A stretch of DNA of 64,000 nucleotides, taken from Spiractinospora alimapuensis (GTDB lineage Bacteria; Actinomycetota; Actinomycetes; Streptosporangiales; Streptosporangiaceae). This document shows positions 8,835 to 18,688 of the stretch, in pieces. A program made the translations under genes and the position numbers. The stretch spans positions 3,806,010 to 3,870,009 of the forward strand of contig NZ_CP072467.1 in assembly GCF_018437505.1 (NCBI RefSeq), in the 5' to 3' direction. Numbering within the stretch: position 1 is the first letter of the stretch; the number at the start of each line of letters is the position of its first letter. The notes under the pieces are model-generated. The model was not told the origin of the DNA. It saw nothing but the letters and a program-made list of their open reading frames with translations, and made no database searches.

Positions 8835-8856
8835 GACTTCAAGAATGATTGAAGTC
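8835..8856 (-). promoter_or_regulatory. Palindromic operator upstream of the drrAB-like operon
   Basis: GACTTCAA (8835-8842) and TTGAAGTC (8849-8856) are perfect inverted arms around the six-base spacer GAATGA. The site lies 61 bases before the ATPase start, in an AT-rich island where a promoter is expected. The size fits a TetR, PadR or MarR dimer site. Confidence 0.55.
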
Positions 8857-9245
8857 AAAAAGTGATGACATCGGAATATCGCACACAGGTACGACAAAAC
8901 CCGCGAATGCCGCATGGACGTAACAGTGCCGTGGGTCGATCGCTTCCCGGTCCCCGGTGAATTCTTGGGAACGGATCGACATCCGCGGTGGGACAGCGCT
9001 GGCGAGCGATTCGCCATGTCACGTGAACAGCCGGTCGTGGCGTCACCGTGACGCGCGGCCACCCACATCGTCCCGACCCGCCCGCTGAGCGGACTGTCGG
9101 GGGTCGACGCGAGGGGGCGACCAGGACGTGGCGTGGGGGAGCACGATGGATCACCTGGATGCCACGCCGTGGCCGTGCGGTGGTGCCTCTCGGGGGGGAG
9201 AGAAAGGGGCTGAAACGGGGCGGGGCGCGGTGGCCCGACGGAGAA
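8857..9245. other. Intergenic region upstream of the exporter operon
   Basis: Beyond the operator, about 390 bases hold no gene I can support. The left part is AT-rich for this genome and probably contains the exporter promoter. Confidence 0.45.
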
Positions 9246-9476
9246 CTAGATAGCGGTCGGCTCGGGGATGCGCTCGGTGCGCCAGACCCAGTTCCCGCTG
9301 GGCTCCGTCATTCGACGCTGGACCTTGTCGACGTCGTCCAGCCGGATGCTGAACTCCGACTGCCAGAAGCCGGCGGCGCGCTTCTCCAGGTGCAGGATGT
9401 CGGTGTCGACGCGCATCCGTACTGCCTGAACCGTTTCGACGGAGCCGTCGTTCTTGCGCAGGCGGAAGGTAGGCAT
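9246..9476 (-). CDS. Small hypothetical protein
   Basis: A 76-residue soluble protein with a balanced composition that is not the Arg/Pro-rich make-up of shadow frames. It starts MPTFRLRKNDGSVETVQAV and has alternating hydrophobic residues suggestive of a small beta-rich fold. ATG 9476 is preceded by GGGGAG at five bases. It stands alone on the minus strand between the exporter promoter and the oxidoreductase gene. I recognise no family; it is probably real because of the ribosome site and codon usage. Confidence 0.55.
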   Translation of the reverse strand: MPTFRLRKNDGSVETVQAVRMRVDTDILHLEKRAAGFWQSEFSIRLDDVDKVQRRMTEPSGNWVWRTERIPEPTAI

Positions 9477-9637
9477 GGGAGCTCCCCAGATCGCTTGATT
9501 CGTGTCGGCTGGCGCGCGGGCGCGAGCGCAGAGGCATCCTGAGCCGATGAGGGGAAGGTGCAGGTTGGCCGCGCAGGGACCGTCGCGAGCGGCGCCGGAC
9601 AGAATTCTATCCGCCTTACGAATTGCCTCGGGGCGCC

Positions 9638-9655
9638 GGGGGAGGTTTCTCCCCC
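9638..9655 (-). terminator. Short hairpin downstream of the oxidoreductase
   Basis: GGGGGAG (9638-9644) and CTCCCCC (9649-9655) flank a GTTT loop. It lies 70 bases beyond the stop of the minus-strand oxidoreductase. Confidence 0.45.
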
Positions 9656-9723
9656 AAGTCGATCACATGTCCCATAACTGCGGAGATGACGCGGTCACTG
9701 TGGGGCGTCACGATCGCCGCACC

Positions 9724-11092
9724 TTATGCGGAGTCGGTGCCCAACCGTTCCAACGCGTCGCCGATCGCGCGGTGGAACGTGGGGAAGGCGAACGGCAGGT
9801 GCCGTAGCGTCGCCACCGGTGTCCGCGCGTGCACCGCGACGGCGAGCGCGGAGAGGACCTCGCCACCCCACGGGCCCACCGACGTCGCGCCCACCAGCAC
9901 GTCGCGTTCGGTGTCGGCGACCAGTTTGATCACTCCGGCGTTGCCGACCTCGTGGATCCACCCCCGCGAGCTTTCGGGAACCTGGGTGGTACTGGTGCGA
10001 ACCGCCAAACCCTGTTCCCGTGCCTGGGCCTCGGTCAGTCCGACCGAGCCCACCTCAGGATCGGTGAAAGTCACGTGCGGGATCGCGTGGTACTCGGCCT
10101 CGGGGCCGTCGATCCCGAGGATGTCCCGCGCGGCGATGTCCGCCTGGTACATCGAGACGTGGGTGAACTGGCCGCGCCCTGTGATGTCACCCACGGCGTA
10201 GATCCCGTCCGCGACCCGCATACGACCGTCGGGATCCAGGAAACGCGCCCCAGGGTCCAGACCGACGGTGTCCAACCCCAGACCGCCGAGATTGGTGCGC
10301 CGACCGGTAGAGACGAGGAGTCGGTCGGCCCGCACCGTCTCGTCGGGGAGATGGAGGGTGAACTCCTGCCCGTCCCAGGTGACCTCGGTGACGCGGGCGC
10401 CTGTGCGCACGTCGATGCCGTCCTCCGCGCAGGCACGGGTGACGATCGCCTGGGCCTCCGGCTCCTCGACTCCGAGGAGTGAGGGGCCCGCCTCGACGAT
10501 GGTGACCCGGGTTCCGAACCGGGCGAAGGCCTGTCCCAGCTCCACGCCGATCGCCCCACCGCCCAGCACGGCCAGCGAGAGGGGGGCGCGTTCCGCGGTG
10601 AGCGCCTCTCGGTTGGTCCAGAACGGTGTGTCCCGCAGCCCCTCGACGGGCGGGACCGCGGGCGCGGTTCCCGTGTTGAGGACGATCGCGCGGCGGGCCG
10701 CGAAGTCGGTGTCGCCCACACGTACGGTGCCGGGCCCCGTGAGACGGCCGTGTCCCCGGACGAACCTGCCCCCCGGTGCTCTCGAACCGTTCGACCGCCG
10801 CGGTGTCGTCCCACCCGTCGGTGGCCTCGTCGCGGATGCGTTTCGCCACGGGTCCCAGGTTCGGTGAGACGTCACTCGCCCCGGCGAGGACGTTCACCCG
10901 CCGGCCCTCCGCCAGAGAGTTGGCCGCCCGGATCATCATCTTGCTGGGAATGCACCCGTAGTAGGGGCACTCCCCGCCCAGGAGGCGTGCCTCCACGCCG
11001 ACTACGCTGAGTCCCTCCGTGGCCAGCCGGCCCGCCAAGGCCTCTCCGCCTGGCCCCATGCCGATGACGACCACGTCCACGGTCTCCGTCAT
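9724..11092 (-). pseudogene. Pyridine nucleotide-disulfide oxidoreductase (dihydrolipoamide dehydrogenase/mercuric reductase-like), frameshifted
   Basis: Two overlapping frames together make one class I flavoprotein of about 455 residues. The N-terminal frame (from ATG 11092, with GGGGGG upstream) has the FAD-binding start VVVIGMGPGGEALAGRLA and the redox-active GGECPYYGCIPSK (Cys-x4-Cys). The C-terminal frame has the NAD(P)-binding GGGAIGVELGQAFARFG, the FAD-contacting YAVGDITG and the dimerisation domain. The switch falls at a run of six C (10769-10774); removing one base joins STGG to RFVRGHGRL, the expected continuation. The reaction would be NAD(P)H-dependent reduction of a disulfide or related acceptor. 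Whether the frameshift is real or a base-calling error cannot be decided here; all catalytic motifs are otherwise intact, favouring an error. Confidence 0.8.
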
Positions 11093-11220
11093 GATGTGAC
11101 CCCCCATCGGCACTGTGCTACCCGCTGACGTGACCGTGCTATCCCCCGGGGGGACATGAGTGTGCCGGGCGTCCCCACCGGTGCGTACGGAGGTCCGTGG
11201 GTGTGGTGTCGGAGCGGCGG

Positions 11221-11518
11221 TTACTCACCGGCCGCGAGCGCGGAGTTCACGGCCGCGGCGAGGTGCAGGTCGCTCGCGGGTGATGCCCCCTGCGTCGTGC
11301 GTGGTGCTGGTGACCGTCACCCGGTTGTAGTCGTGGACGGCGATGTCGGGGTGGTGGTTGCGCTGGTTGGCGACGTAGGCCACGACGTTGGCGAGCTGCA
11401 TGGCGCCGCTGAAGCCCTTCACCTGCCAGGAGCGCACGAGGGTGTCGCCGTCGCGACTCCAGCCGTGCAGGGCGGCGAGTTCGTTGTCGACGGTCTGTGG
11501 GTCGAGGAGTTGGGCCAC
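11221..11518 (-). CDS. 4a-hydroxytetrahydrobiopterin (pterin-4a-carbinolamine) dehydratase, frameshifted near the C-terminus
   Basis: A PCD/DCoH family protein that dehydrates 4a-hydroxytetrahydrobiopterin. GTG 11518 follows TGGAGGA by five bases and gives the usual length of about 98 residues. The motif NHHPDIAVHDYNRV and THDAGGIT are clear. In the sequence as given, the frame then runs into RERPAPRRGRELRARGR and stops at 11225. Removing one base near 11278-11280 gives ASDLHLAAAVNSALAAGE and a TAA at 11221, which restores the conserved Asp expected 8-15 residues after the motif His. I therefore annotate the corrected end. Longer N-terminal readings, to 11746, are shadow. Confidence 0.75.
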
Positions 11519-11744
11519 GGAGTCCTCCAGGTGGTGAATGGGCGGCGCGAACGTCGGCAGTGTCGCAGATCCACCGCTCCGGGGCACGCATCTGGCGTTC
11601 CGACGACGCCGCGGCCGGTTGGGGAGCCGTGGCGGGGCTACAGTCATGGGTTGGGAGCGGGGCTCGACCCCGGCCTTCCGTTCGGCGGGAGTGCGACGGA
11701 GTTCGTCGTCGGACATCGCTGGAGTCGACAGGAGATCCGCTGTC

Positions 11745-12146
11745 ATGGCCGTGCTCTATCCACTGATCCCCCTGCTCGCCGGGGGCGGGATCCTCTGGTG
11801 GGCCCTGCGGGAGTCCGGCGTGCGTACGCGGGGAAGCACCCGGGCGCTGCGGGCCGACGCCGAGGTCGTGGGCTACGCGGAGACCGGCAGGTCCTCACGG
11901 ATGATCATCGAGTTCCGCACGGGTGACGGTGTGGACGTGCGGACCACGCACAGCAGTACGGGCTGGTCCGCGGCTCGTCGCGGCGAGCGTGTGGTGGTGG
12001 CCTATGACCGGGAGGATCCCGAACGCGCCCACATCGTCGAGGGCCCCTGGCTCAGCCAGTGGACGCCCCGTCTCCTCGTCGGAACCGCGGTGGCGCTGAT
12101 CCTCGTGGGCGCGGTGCTCGCCTACCTCGCCTGGAGCCCGGCGTGA
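11745..12146 (+). CDS. DUF3592 domain membrane protein
   Basis: A 133-residue protein with one membrane segment at each end (about 4-20 and 108-128) flanking an extracytoplasmic beta domain with the DUF3592 pattern (EVVGYAETGRSSRMIIEFRTGDG ... VVVAYDREDPERAHI, around 11865-12040). Function of the family is unknown. ATG 11745 has GGAG nine bases upstream; a longer frame from 11538 is antisense to the pterin dehydratase. It is divergent from that gene and convergent with the DHA2 transporter. Confidence 0.75.
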   Translation: MAVLYPLIPLLAGGGILWWALRESGVRTRGSTRALRADAEVVGYAETGRSSRMIIEFRTGDGVDVRTTHSSTGWSAARRGERVVVAYDREDPERAHIVEGPWLSQWTPRLLVGTAVALILVGAVLAYLAWSPA

Positions 12147-12426
12147 GCCTGACGGCGGTCCGCCCCAGCCCGGAGGGCGGGTCATAGGCGGCGAGCCGCG
12201 GACCATCACTGACCGAGGCCGAACGAGTCACCCGGAGCGCGACCGCGGTGTCCTCCCTTCTTGCCCCGGGGCGGGGTGACTGGCCCTCACGGTGGAGACC
12301 GAGACCCGTCACTCCGTCCAGGAGACGGTTCGCACCGGGCGCGGCGCCGTGGGCGCGTCCTATCCACACCCTGTGGGCGCCCATCGCTCACCTGGGCCCA
12401 ACGGACTACGCGCCCGTGGACATCCG

Positions 12427-13938
12427 TCAACTGGGCTCTGACTCGGCTTGCGTGCCGCGCTCGATGGGTGGGCCATCGACGGCGCAGTAGTAGTGGCGAT
12501 CCGTCGCGCTCTCCGGGCACGCCGTTTCTCCGGATTCCAGCCGGTTGCGAATCAGAGCGGCGGCGAGGAGTCCGCCCGCGCCCACCATGACGGCGCAGAT
12601 CACGATCGCGGTCCGGAAACCGTCGGCGAACACCGCGGGGTCCCGATAGCTCGTCCCCGACATGCCCGCCGCGAGCGGGAGCACCGCCACCGCGAGCAGG
12701 CCCGCCCCACGGGAGAGGGCGTTGTTCACGGCGGAGGCGATGCCGCTGTGACGCTCGGGAACCCCGGCGAGCACCGTCGCCGTGAGTGGTGCGACGGTCA
12801 GCGTCAGACCGACACCGAAGACCACCACCGCGGGCAGCACCGTCGTCAGGTAGGCCGCGTTCGTGTCCAGACGCAGGAAGAGCAGCATGCCGCCCGCCAT
12901 CACCAGCGGTCCGAGACTCATCGGCAGGCGCGGTCCGATCAACTCGGCGAGGTGTCCGGCCCTGGCGGAGAACACCAGCATCAGACCGGTCACCGGCAGC
13001 AGGGCGGCGCCGGCCGCGAGGGCCGAGTACCCCGCGACCTGCTGCAGGTAGAGCACGACCAGGAACATCATCCCGCTCAGCGCCGCGTAGACCGCCAGCG
13101 TGACGACGTTCGCCGCCGTGAACTGCCGATTGCGGAAGAGGGACAGCGGAAGCATCGGAAAGCGAATCTTGGCCTGCACCAACACGAACACGCACAGGGC
13201 GACGACGCCGGCGACGAGCAGCGACACCTCCCCAACGCCGAACCCGTGCTCGCCCGCACTGATCATCGACCAGGAGAGGCAGCCCAGCCCCGCGGCGACC
13301 AACGCCGCTCCGGCGACGTCGAAGCGCGGGGGCGCCTCGGGGTCACGCGTCTCGGGTACGTGCCGAGCCGCCACCGCCACCACGATCACCGCCAGCGGAA
13401 GGTTCATGAAGAAGATCCACCGCCACGAGAGGGCGTCGATCAGCCATCCCCCCACCAGGGGCCCCATCGCCGTGGCGATGCCGGACAGGCCCGACCAGGC
13501 CCCGATGGCGCGCGCCCGGTCCCGCCGTACGAACGTCGCCTGCAGGATGGCGAGACTCCCCGGGGTCAGGAGCGCGCCGCCGATTCCCTGCAGTCCGCGG
13601 GCCGCCGACAGGAACTCCACCGTGGGGGCGATCCCGCACAACAGCGACGCGAGCGCGAACCAGATCACCCCCAGTTGGAACAGGCGGCGCCGCCCGAAGC
13701 GGTCCGCGAGCGAGCCACCGAGGGGGATCAGCGCGGCCAGCGTGAGTGTGTAGGCGTTGAGCACCCACTGCAGGCCGGAGATCTCGGCGTTCAGGTCCCG
13801 TCCCATGGCGGGAAGCGCGACGTTCACCGTGGAGGCGTCCATGAACGCCAGCCCGGAGCCCGTGACGGTCGCCAGGAGCACCCACCGGGCCCGTGGCGTC
13901 CCCCATTCGATCTGCGGATCCGCGCTCTGCGCCGACAC
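12427..13938 (-). CDS. MFS drug efflux transporter, DHA2 (EmrB/QacA) family, 14 membrane segments
   Basis: A 503-residue major facilitator. It has the DHA2 layout: MDASTVNVALPAM in segment 1, LADRFGRRRLFQLG (motif A) and the motif C region ATAMGPLVGGWL in segment 5, which marks proton-driven exporters. Fourteen hydrophobic segments fit QacA-type pumps. I chose GTG 13938, with GGAGGGGAG upstream; the ATG at 14034 would add 32 Arg-rich residues. No regulator is adjacent. Likely exports cationic or hydrophobic drugs, or a self-made metabolite. The short tail after segment 14 is hydrophilic and contains a YYC triplet. Confidence 0.88.
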   Translation of the reverse strand: MSAQSADPQIEWGTPRARWVLLATVTGSGLAFMDASTVNVALPAMGRDLNAEISGLQWVLNAYTLTLAALIPLGGSLADRFGRRRLFQLGVIWFALASLLCGIAPTVEFLSAARGLQGIGGALLTPGSLAILQATFVRRDRARAIGAWSGLSGIATAMGPLVGGWLIDALSWRWIFFMNLPLAVIVVAVAARHVPETRDPEAPPRFDVAGAALVAAGLGCLSWSMISAGEHGFGVGEVSLLVAGVVALCVFVLVQAKIRFPMLPLSLFRNRQFTAANVVTLAVYAALSGMMFLVVLYLQQVAGYSALAAGAALLPVTGLMLVFSARAGHLAELIGPRLPMSLGPLVMAGGMLLFLRLDTNAAYLTTVLPAVVVFGVGLTLTVAPLTATVLAGVPERHSGIASAVNNALSRGAGLLAVAVLPLAAGMSGTSYRDPAVFADGFRTAIVICAVMVGAGGLLAAALIRNRLESGETACPESATDRHYYCAVDGPPIERGTQAESEPS

Positions 13939-14326
13939 GATCTCTCCCCTCCGCAAGGACGTGGTGAGCACCGGTGGCGTCCGGAGCACACACCCCCGGC
14001 CTCTCCGGACAGGCGTGCGGCGGCCCCGCTGCACCTTGGAATGCTAGCCCCGCTCCGCCGTTCCACCCCGGAGTAACACGGCCCGCTCGTCGGGCCTGGG
14101 CGCGATTGACCGCGTCGAGGCGGATGGGGGCGCACCCCCCACACGTTCGACGCGGCCGAATCCCGATGGGGGTGGAGAAATCATGGTGGGGGAGATCGGG
14201 GGTGGGGGAGAGGAGGGCGGCGGGTGGGAATCGCGGTGGGGTGGGCGCGGTTGTGATGAGGAGCGGTGTCGCGGCCCACCGGCGTGACGCCAGGCATGAC
14301 CCCGTGGAGAAGGAAAGGTCGAGACC
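13939..14326. other. Divergent intergenic region
   Basis: About 390 bases between the divergent MFS and luciferase-like genes. It should hold both promoters. I found no inverted repeat longer than a few bases and no small gene with a ribosome site. Confidence 0.4.
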
Positions 14327-15313
14327 GTGACCGTACCCCTGTCGATTCTGGACCTCGCGCACGTCAATGAGGGGATGACCGTGCGGGACAGTCTCGACGC
14401 GAGCGTCGCCCTGGCGAGGACGGCGGAAGCGTCGGGGTACCGGCGTGTCTGGTACGCCGAGCACCACAACATGGCGACCATCGCGTCCTCCGCCACCAGT
14501 GTGCTGATCGCGCACATCGCCGCCCACACCGAGCGGATCCGGCTGGGCTCCGGCGGCGTCATGCTCCCCAACCACTCGCCGCTCACCATCGCCGAGCAGT
14601 TCGGAACCCTGGAGACACTGCACCCCGGACGGATCGACCTGGGGCTGGGGCGCGCGCCTGGCAGCGACCGCAACACGATGCGCGCGCTACGTCGTGACGT
14701 GACCTCCGCGGACGCCTTCCCCAACGACGTGGTGGAGCTTCAGGGCTACCTGACCGGCCACTCCAAGATCATCGGTGTGGACGCGATCCCCGGCAAGGAC
14801 ACCAACGTCCCGCTCTACATCCTGGGTTCGTCGTTGTTCGGGGCGCAGCTCGCCGCGAAACTCGGCCTGCCCTACTCGTTCGCGTCGCACTTCGCCCCCG
14901 CCGCCCTGGAACAGGCCGTCGCCGTCTATCGGGCGGAGTTCCAGCCCTCCGAGTGGTTGAGCGAGCCCTACGTGATCGCGGGGGTGAACGTCGCGGTCGC
15001 CAAGACCTCCGCGGAGGCCCAGGAGCAGCTCCACGTGGCGCGGCGGCGGATGGCCGCCCAGCTCCTCGGACGGGGGCGAACCCTCACCCCGGAGGAGGCA
15101 GAGGCCGCGTTGGAGTCTCCCGCGGGACAGCACGTCGCGCAGATGGCGGTCTACACCGGCGCCGGCGCCCCGGAGGAGGTGGTCGAGTACCTCGACTGGT
15201 TCGCCGGCCACTCCCGGGCGGACGAGCTGATCGTGGTACACCAGACCGGCACCCTGGAGGCCCGACTCCGTTCGGTCGAGCTCCTCGCGGAGGCGGCCGG
15301 ACTCCCTCAGTGA
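14327..15313 (+). CDS. LLM-class flavin-dependent oxidoreductase (luciferase-like, MsnO8 group)
   Basis: A 328-residue bacterial luciferase-like monooxygenase. [19 protein letters not shown] and [13 protein letters not shown] are the hallmarks of the group whose members annotate as MsnO8-type oxidoreductases. These use reduced flavin (FMNH2 or F420) supplied by another enzyme, and their substrates are mostly unknown. The start is GTG 14327 with AAGGAAAGG upstream. Length is typical. It stands alone, ending before a hairpin shared with convergent genes. Confidence 0.87.
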   Translation: MTVPLSILDLAHVNEGMTVRDSLDASVALARTAEASGYRRVWYAEHHNMATIASSATSVLIAHIAAHTERIRLGSGGVMLPNHSPLTIAEQFGTLETLHPGRIDLGLGRAPGSDRNTMRALRRDVTSADAFPNDVVELQGYLTGHSKIIGVDAIPGKDTNVPLYILGSSLFGAQLAAKLGLPYSFASHFAPAALEQAVAVYRAEFQPSEWLSEPYVIAGVNVAVAKTSAEAQEQLHVARRRMAAQLLGRGRTLTPEEAEAALESPAGQHVAQMAVYTGAGAPEEVVEYLDWFAGHSRADELIVVHQTGTLEARLRSVELLAEAAGLPQ

Positions 15314-15343
15314 CGACTACGACCTGACGGCCCGGGCCGACCT

Positions 15344-15375
15344 CCCGCCAGGGCCACGGCGCCCAGTCTGGCGGG
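15344..15375. terminator. Hairpin between convergent genes
   Basis: CCCGCCAG (15344-15351) pairs with CTGGCGGG (15368-15375) across a 16-base loop. It lies between the plus-strand oxidoreductase and the minus-strand ubiquitin-like gene and could serve both. Confidence 0.45.
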
Positions 15376-15457
15376 TGGCCGACTGACCAGTAGTTCTCCG
15401 GCCGGCGCTGGTGCCGGTGGAGTCCGCCGACACCAGCGCACCGCCCGGTCGGTTCCG

Positions 15458-15745
15458 TCAGCCCCCCGCGACCGACGGGAGCACCCGCACCTCGGTTCCG
15501 TCGGGGACCGGGGTGTCGAGGCCCTGGAGCGCGCGGCACTCGTCGGCGTCGACGAAGACGTTGACGAAGCGACGCAGCGCTCCGCGCTCGTCCCGGATCC
15601 GCCGGTCCAAGCGCGGGTGGGCGCGGGCGACCTCGTCCAGTACGGAGCGCAGCGGTACCCGTGGTTCGGAGAACGACACCGCGACGCGCGCCGCGCCGTC
15701 GGCGTCGCGCCGCAGTGACTGCGGAAGGATCACGTCGGTTCGCAC
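15458..15745 (-). CDS. MoaD/ThiS-like ubiquitin-fold protein with di-glycine C-terminus
   Basis: A 95-residue beta-grasp protein of the MoaD/ThiS/SAMP class. Segments fit the fold: LRSVLDEVARAHPRL for the first helix, RRFVNVFVDADECRALQGLDT for the middle strands, and VRVLPSVAGG at the very end. The terminal Gly-Gly is what E1-like enzymes adenylate in sulfur carriers and small protein modifiers. It sits three bases downstream of the beta-propeller gene and is probably co-transcribed with it. No MoaE, ThiG or MoeB gene is nearby, so a role in molybdopterin or thiamine synthesis is not indicated. It could be a sulfur carrier or protein modifier. Confidence 0.75.
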   Translation of the reverse strand: MRTDVILPQSLRRDADGAARVAVSFSEPRVPLRSVLDEVARAHPRLDRRIRDERGALRRFVNVFVDADECRALQGLDTPVPDGTEVRVLPSVAGG

Positions 15746-15748
15746 CTC

Positions 15749-16853
15749 CTACACCTCCACGGCCCGAACGCACAACACGTCCGGCAGGTGCTGGGCCACC
15801 GTCGTCCAGGACGTGTCGCCGTCGACGAGTGAGAACACGTCGCCGGAGCGGGTGCCGAAGTAGAAGCCAGGAGTGGAGGCGCCGTCGGTGCAGGCGGCGT
15901 CGCGCAGCACGATGCTGTAGTACGGGTCCGTCGGGAGCCCGTCGGTGATCGCATGCCACGAGGCCCCACCGTCGTCGGTGCGGTGCGCCTGCAGATGGTT
16001 GTGCGGCGGGAGGTGTACTCCCTGACTGACGACGGAGAAGTTGAACGCGGTCGCGGGTGTGTGTGGATGGGTGACCATGGCGAACCCGAAGTCGCTGGGC
16101 AGCCCGTCCGCGATCGACGTCCACCCGGCCGCCGGGTCGGACGTGCGGTACACCCCATGGTGGTTCTGCAGGTAGAAGTCGCCGGCCGCGTCGACCGCGA
16201 TCTTGTGGACACACTGGCCGTACTCCGGGTACTGCTGGTCCTCCGGGAAGAACCCCGCGCTGATGCCGGCGTTGGCGGGCTGCCACGAGACGCCGTCGTC
16301 GCGGGACTGGTACACGCCGCCGGTGGACATGGCGACGGTCATGCTCCGCGGGTCGGTCCCGGCGGCCGATATCCGACCGGGGATCACCGTGTGCAGGCAC
16401 GCCCCACCGGCGCCGGGGAACCAGTTCGCGCGGTGGGGGTGGTCCCACAGGCCGCGGACGAGTTGGAAGCTCTCGCCGCCGTCGCTGGAGCGGAACAGCG
16501 CGTGCGGCTCCACGCCGGCGTACACGGTGTTCGGGTCGTCACCGAAGGCGAACTGCCAGGTGCGGATCAGGGACGTCGGTGTCCTCCGGGAACGCGATCG
16601 GTGCCTGTTCGGGTTCGCGCCACGTGCGGCCGAGATCGTCGCTGGACCACACGCTCGGTCCGAAGTGGCTGCCCTCCGCCCCGACCAGGACGCGCCCGGA
16701 GTGCGGATTGACGCCCACCGCGTAGACGGCGGAGACCGACGCCCACCCCTCGTCGTCGATCGTGAGTGGTTCGGACAGCCGCCAGGAGCGCCGGTCCTCG
16801 CTCGTCGCGGTGAAGATCCCTTTGCGGGTGCCGATGAGCAGTAAATATGCCAT
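15749..16853 (-). pseudogene. WD40/YCF48/BNR-type beta-propeller (sialidase-like) protein, frameshifted
   Basis: Two frames make one propeller protein of about 367 residues. The N-terminal frame begins MAYLLLIGTRKGIFTATSED at ATG 16853 (GGGAGG upstream) and runs to AFPEDTD; the other frame resumes at SLIRTWQFAFGDDPNTVYAG. One base near 16574 is in excess. Repeated blocks such as LFRSSDGGESF, VYQSRDDGVSW, VYRTSDPAAGW and AHRTDDGGASW are Asp-box (BNR) repeats, one per blade. There is no signal peptide, so it is cytoplasmic, unlike true sialidases. It lies three bases upstream of the ubiquitin-like gene; this pairing recurs in bacteria from memory. Function is unknown. The frameshift may be a sequencing error. 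Confidence 0.75.
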
Positions 16854-17035
16854 GACTGTTCCTCCCAGTGAGCAGTGACGTACCCACTGTCCTGCACATT
16901 GATGACACGGCGTGGGAAGACACAGCACCGGAGGTCCGTGGTCGGGCGATCGGTGGGTGAGGAGGTGGTCACGGAACGAGTGTGGGGGCGACGGCCATGC
17001 CGTCGCCCCTGGGCTTGCGATGTCGTGTCGGCGAC

Positions 17036-18688
17036 TCACCCTGAGGCGACGTCCCGCCGGGAGATCCCCCAGAAGCCCACGGCCATGAGCGCGGCGGCGA
17101 TGCCGCTGAGCCACAGCAGGGGCGCGACGGAGAGGTCGCCGTCCGTCGCGTTGGACACCTGGACGAACGGGGAGACGTCCATCGCCTCCTCGGGCAGGTC
17201 GAAGAGGCCCGCGAACATCGCGACGAAGAAGAAGTAGGCGTAGGGCACCCACGCCAGCGCGACGAACCGCGGAAGGACCCCGTGGAGCGCGAAGGTGAGT
17301 CCCGCGAGCACCGCGAGGGCGGGGACATAGGCCAGCATCTCCCCGGTCGCGTTGGCGATGTGGGAGCTCTCGTCGGACTGCGCCGCGGCGGCGAGGCCCG
17401 TCCCGAAACCGGTCACGACCAGGATGGCGACGCTTCCCACGACCGATACGGCGAGGTGGCTGCCCGCCCACCGCCACCGCGCCACCGCCGCGGCGAGGAG
17501 CGGTTCCGCCCGGCCGGCGGTCTCCTCTCCCCGGGCACGAAGTACGGCCTGGATGGTGAACGCGGCGATGATCAGGGATATGAACCCGAGGTAGAACCGC
17601 AGTACCTCCTCCGCGGCTCCGGTGCCCGAGCCGAACATCTCCTGGAACACCTCCATGTCGGCGAGCTCCTCACCCTCCTCGACGAGGACCGCGCCGAGTG
17701 GCACCGCCGCCGCGAGCACGATGGCGGTCCAGGCGATGGCCGACCCCCGGTGCAGCCGGACCGCGAGCGCGAGCGGGGACCGCAGGAACCGCGACGCGGC
17801 CGCACGGCCCCGACGGGGGCGGAGCAGCGCCGCGCCGAAGTCCCGGCGCGCGTTGAGCACGAACGCGATCAGGGCGAGGATGAGGGCGAGCCCCACCAGG
17901 GCGAACGCGGGCCACCATTCCTCACCGGCGTAGGGGCGCATGCCCTGGCTCCAGGCGACCGGTGACCACCATCGGAGGTCGCTGTCCTGGATGTCGCCGA
18001 TCGCGCGGACGAGGAAGGTGAGTCCGAAGACCGCGCCGGCGAGCCCGGCCGCCGTGCGGCCGAACTCCGAGACCTGGGCGCAGACGGCCGCGACTCCCGC
18101 GACGACGACGCCCAGCAGGGCGAGGGACGCCCCGAACGCCAGGGACCCCTCCCAAGCGAGATCCATTCCCCCCAACCCAAGCGTGATCAGCGCGCCGGTC
18201 AGGAGGTTCGCGGCGACGACCACGATGAACGCGGCGGCGAGGGGCGCCGCTCGGCCGACGACGCCGGAGCGCACCAGCTCCCCACGGCCGCTCTCCTCCT
18301 CGGCCCGGGTGTAGCGGACGAGAAGGAACAGGCTCATCAGCGCGAAGAGCACGATCATGGTCGCGCTCAACTCGTTGACGAGGAGCGGGCCGATGTCGTT
18401 CGGAGTCGCGTTCTCGACCCCGTAGCCCGGGCTGGTGAACACGACGCCGACCGGATTGCCGGTGACGACGGCGATGCGCAGGTCGATGTCGGTCTGTGTC
18501 GGGTACAGGTCGGAGAACGCGGGAGCGGTCCCGGTGACCGTCGCGGTGAGGGCGATGATCCACACCGGGATCCGGACCCGGTCGCGCCGCAGGATCAGAC
18601 GCACCAGCGACCCGGTGCCGGCGAGAGGGGAGCGTGCGCCGACCGGCGCGTCGGCGCTCCTCGGCGACGTGCGGGTGGCGGCGCTCAT
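17036..18688 (-). CDS. ABC exporter permease (polyketide-antibiotic exporter-like), 12 membrane segments
   Basis: A 550-residue membrane protein composed of two similar six-helix halves, as in the fused ABC-2 permeases annotated as exporters of polyketide antibiotics. A cytoplasmic, Arg-rich linker (around residues 285-305) separates the halves. [19 protein letters not shown] and [17 protein letters not shown] are the equivalent coupling loops of each half. ATG 18688 overlaps the ATPase stop by four bases (ATGA), so the two are translationally coupled. Substrate is unknown; the operon lies opposite a GbsR-like regulator that probably controls it. Confidence 0.82.
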   Translation of the reverse strand: MSAATRTSPRSADAPVGARSPLAGTGSLVRLILRRDRVRIPVWIIALTATVTGTAPAFSDLYPTQTDIDLRIAVVTGNPVGVVFTSPGYGVENATPNDIGPLLVNELSATMIVLFALMSLFLLVRYTRAEEESGRGELVRSGVVGRAAPLAAAFIVVVAANLLTGALITLGLGGMDLAWEGSLAFGASLALLGVVVAGVAAVCAQVSEFGRTAAGLAGAVFGLTFLVRAIGDIQDSDLRWWSPVAWSQGMRPYAGEEWWPAFALVGLALILALIAFVLNARRDFGAALLRPRRGRAAASRFLRSPLALAVRLHRGSAIAWTAIVLAAAVPLGAVLVEEGEELADMEVFQEMFGSGTGAAEEVLRFYLGFISLIIAAFTIQAVLRARGEETAGRAEPLLAAAVARWRWAGSHLAVSVVGSVAILVVTGFGTGLAAAAQSDESSHIANATGEMLAYVPALAVLAGLTFALHGVLPRFVALAWVPYAYFFFVAMFAGLFDLPEEAMDVSPFVQVSNATDGDLSVAPLLWLSGIAAALMAVGFWGISRRDVASG

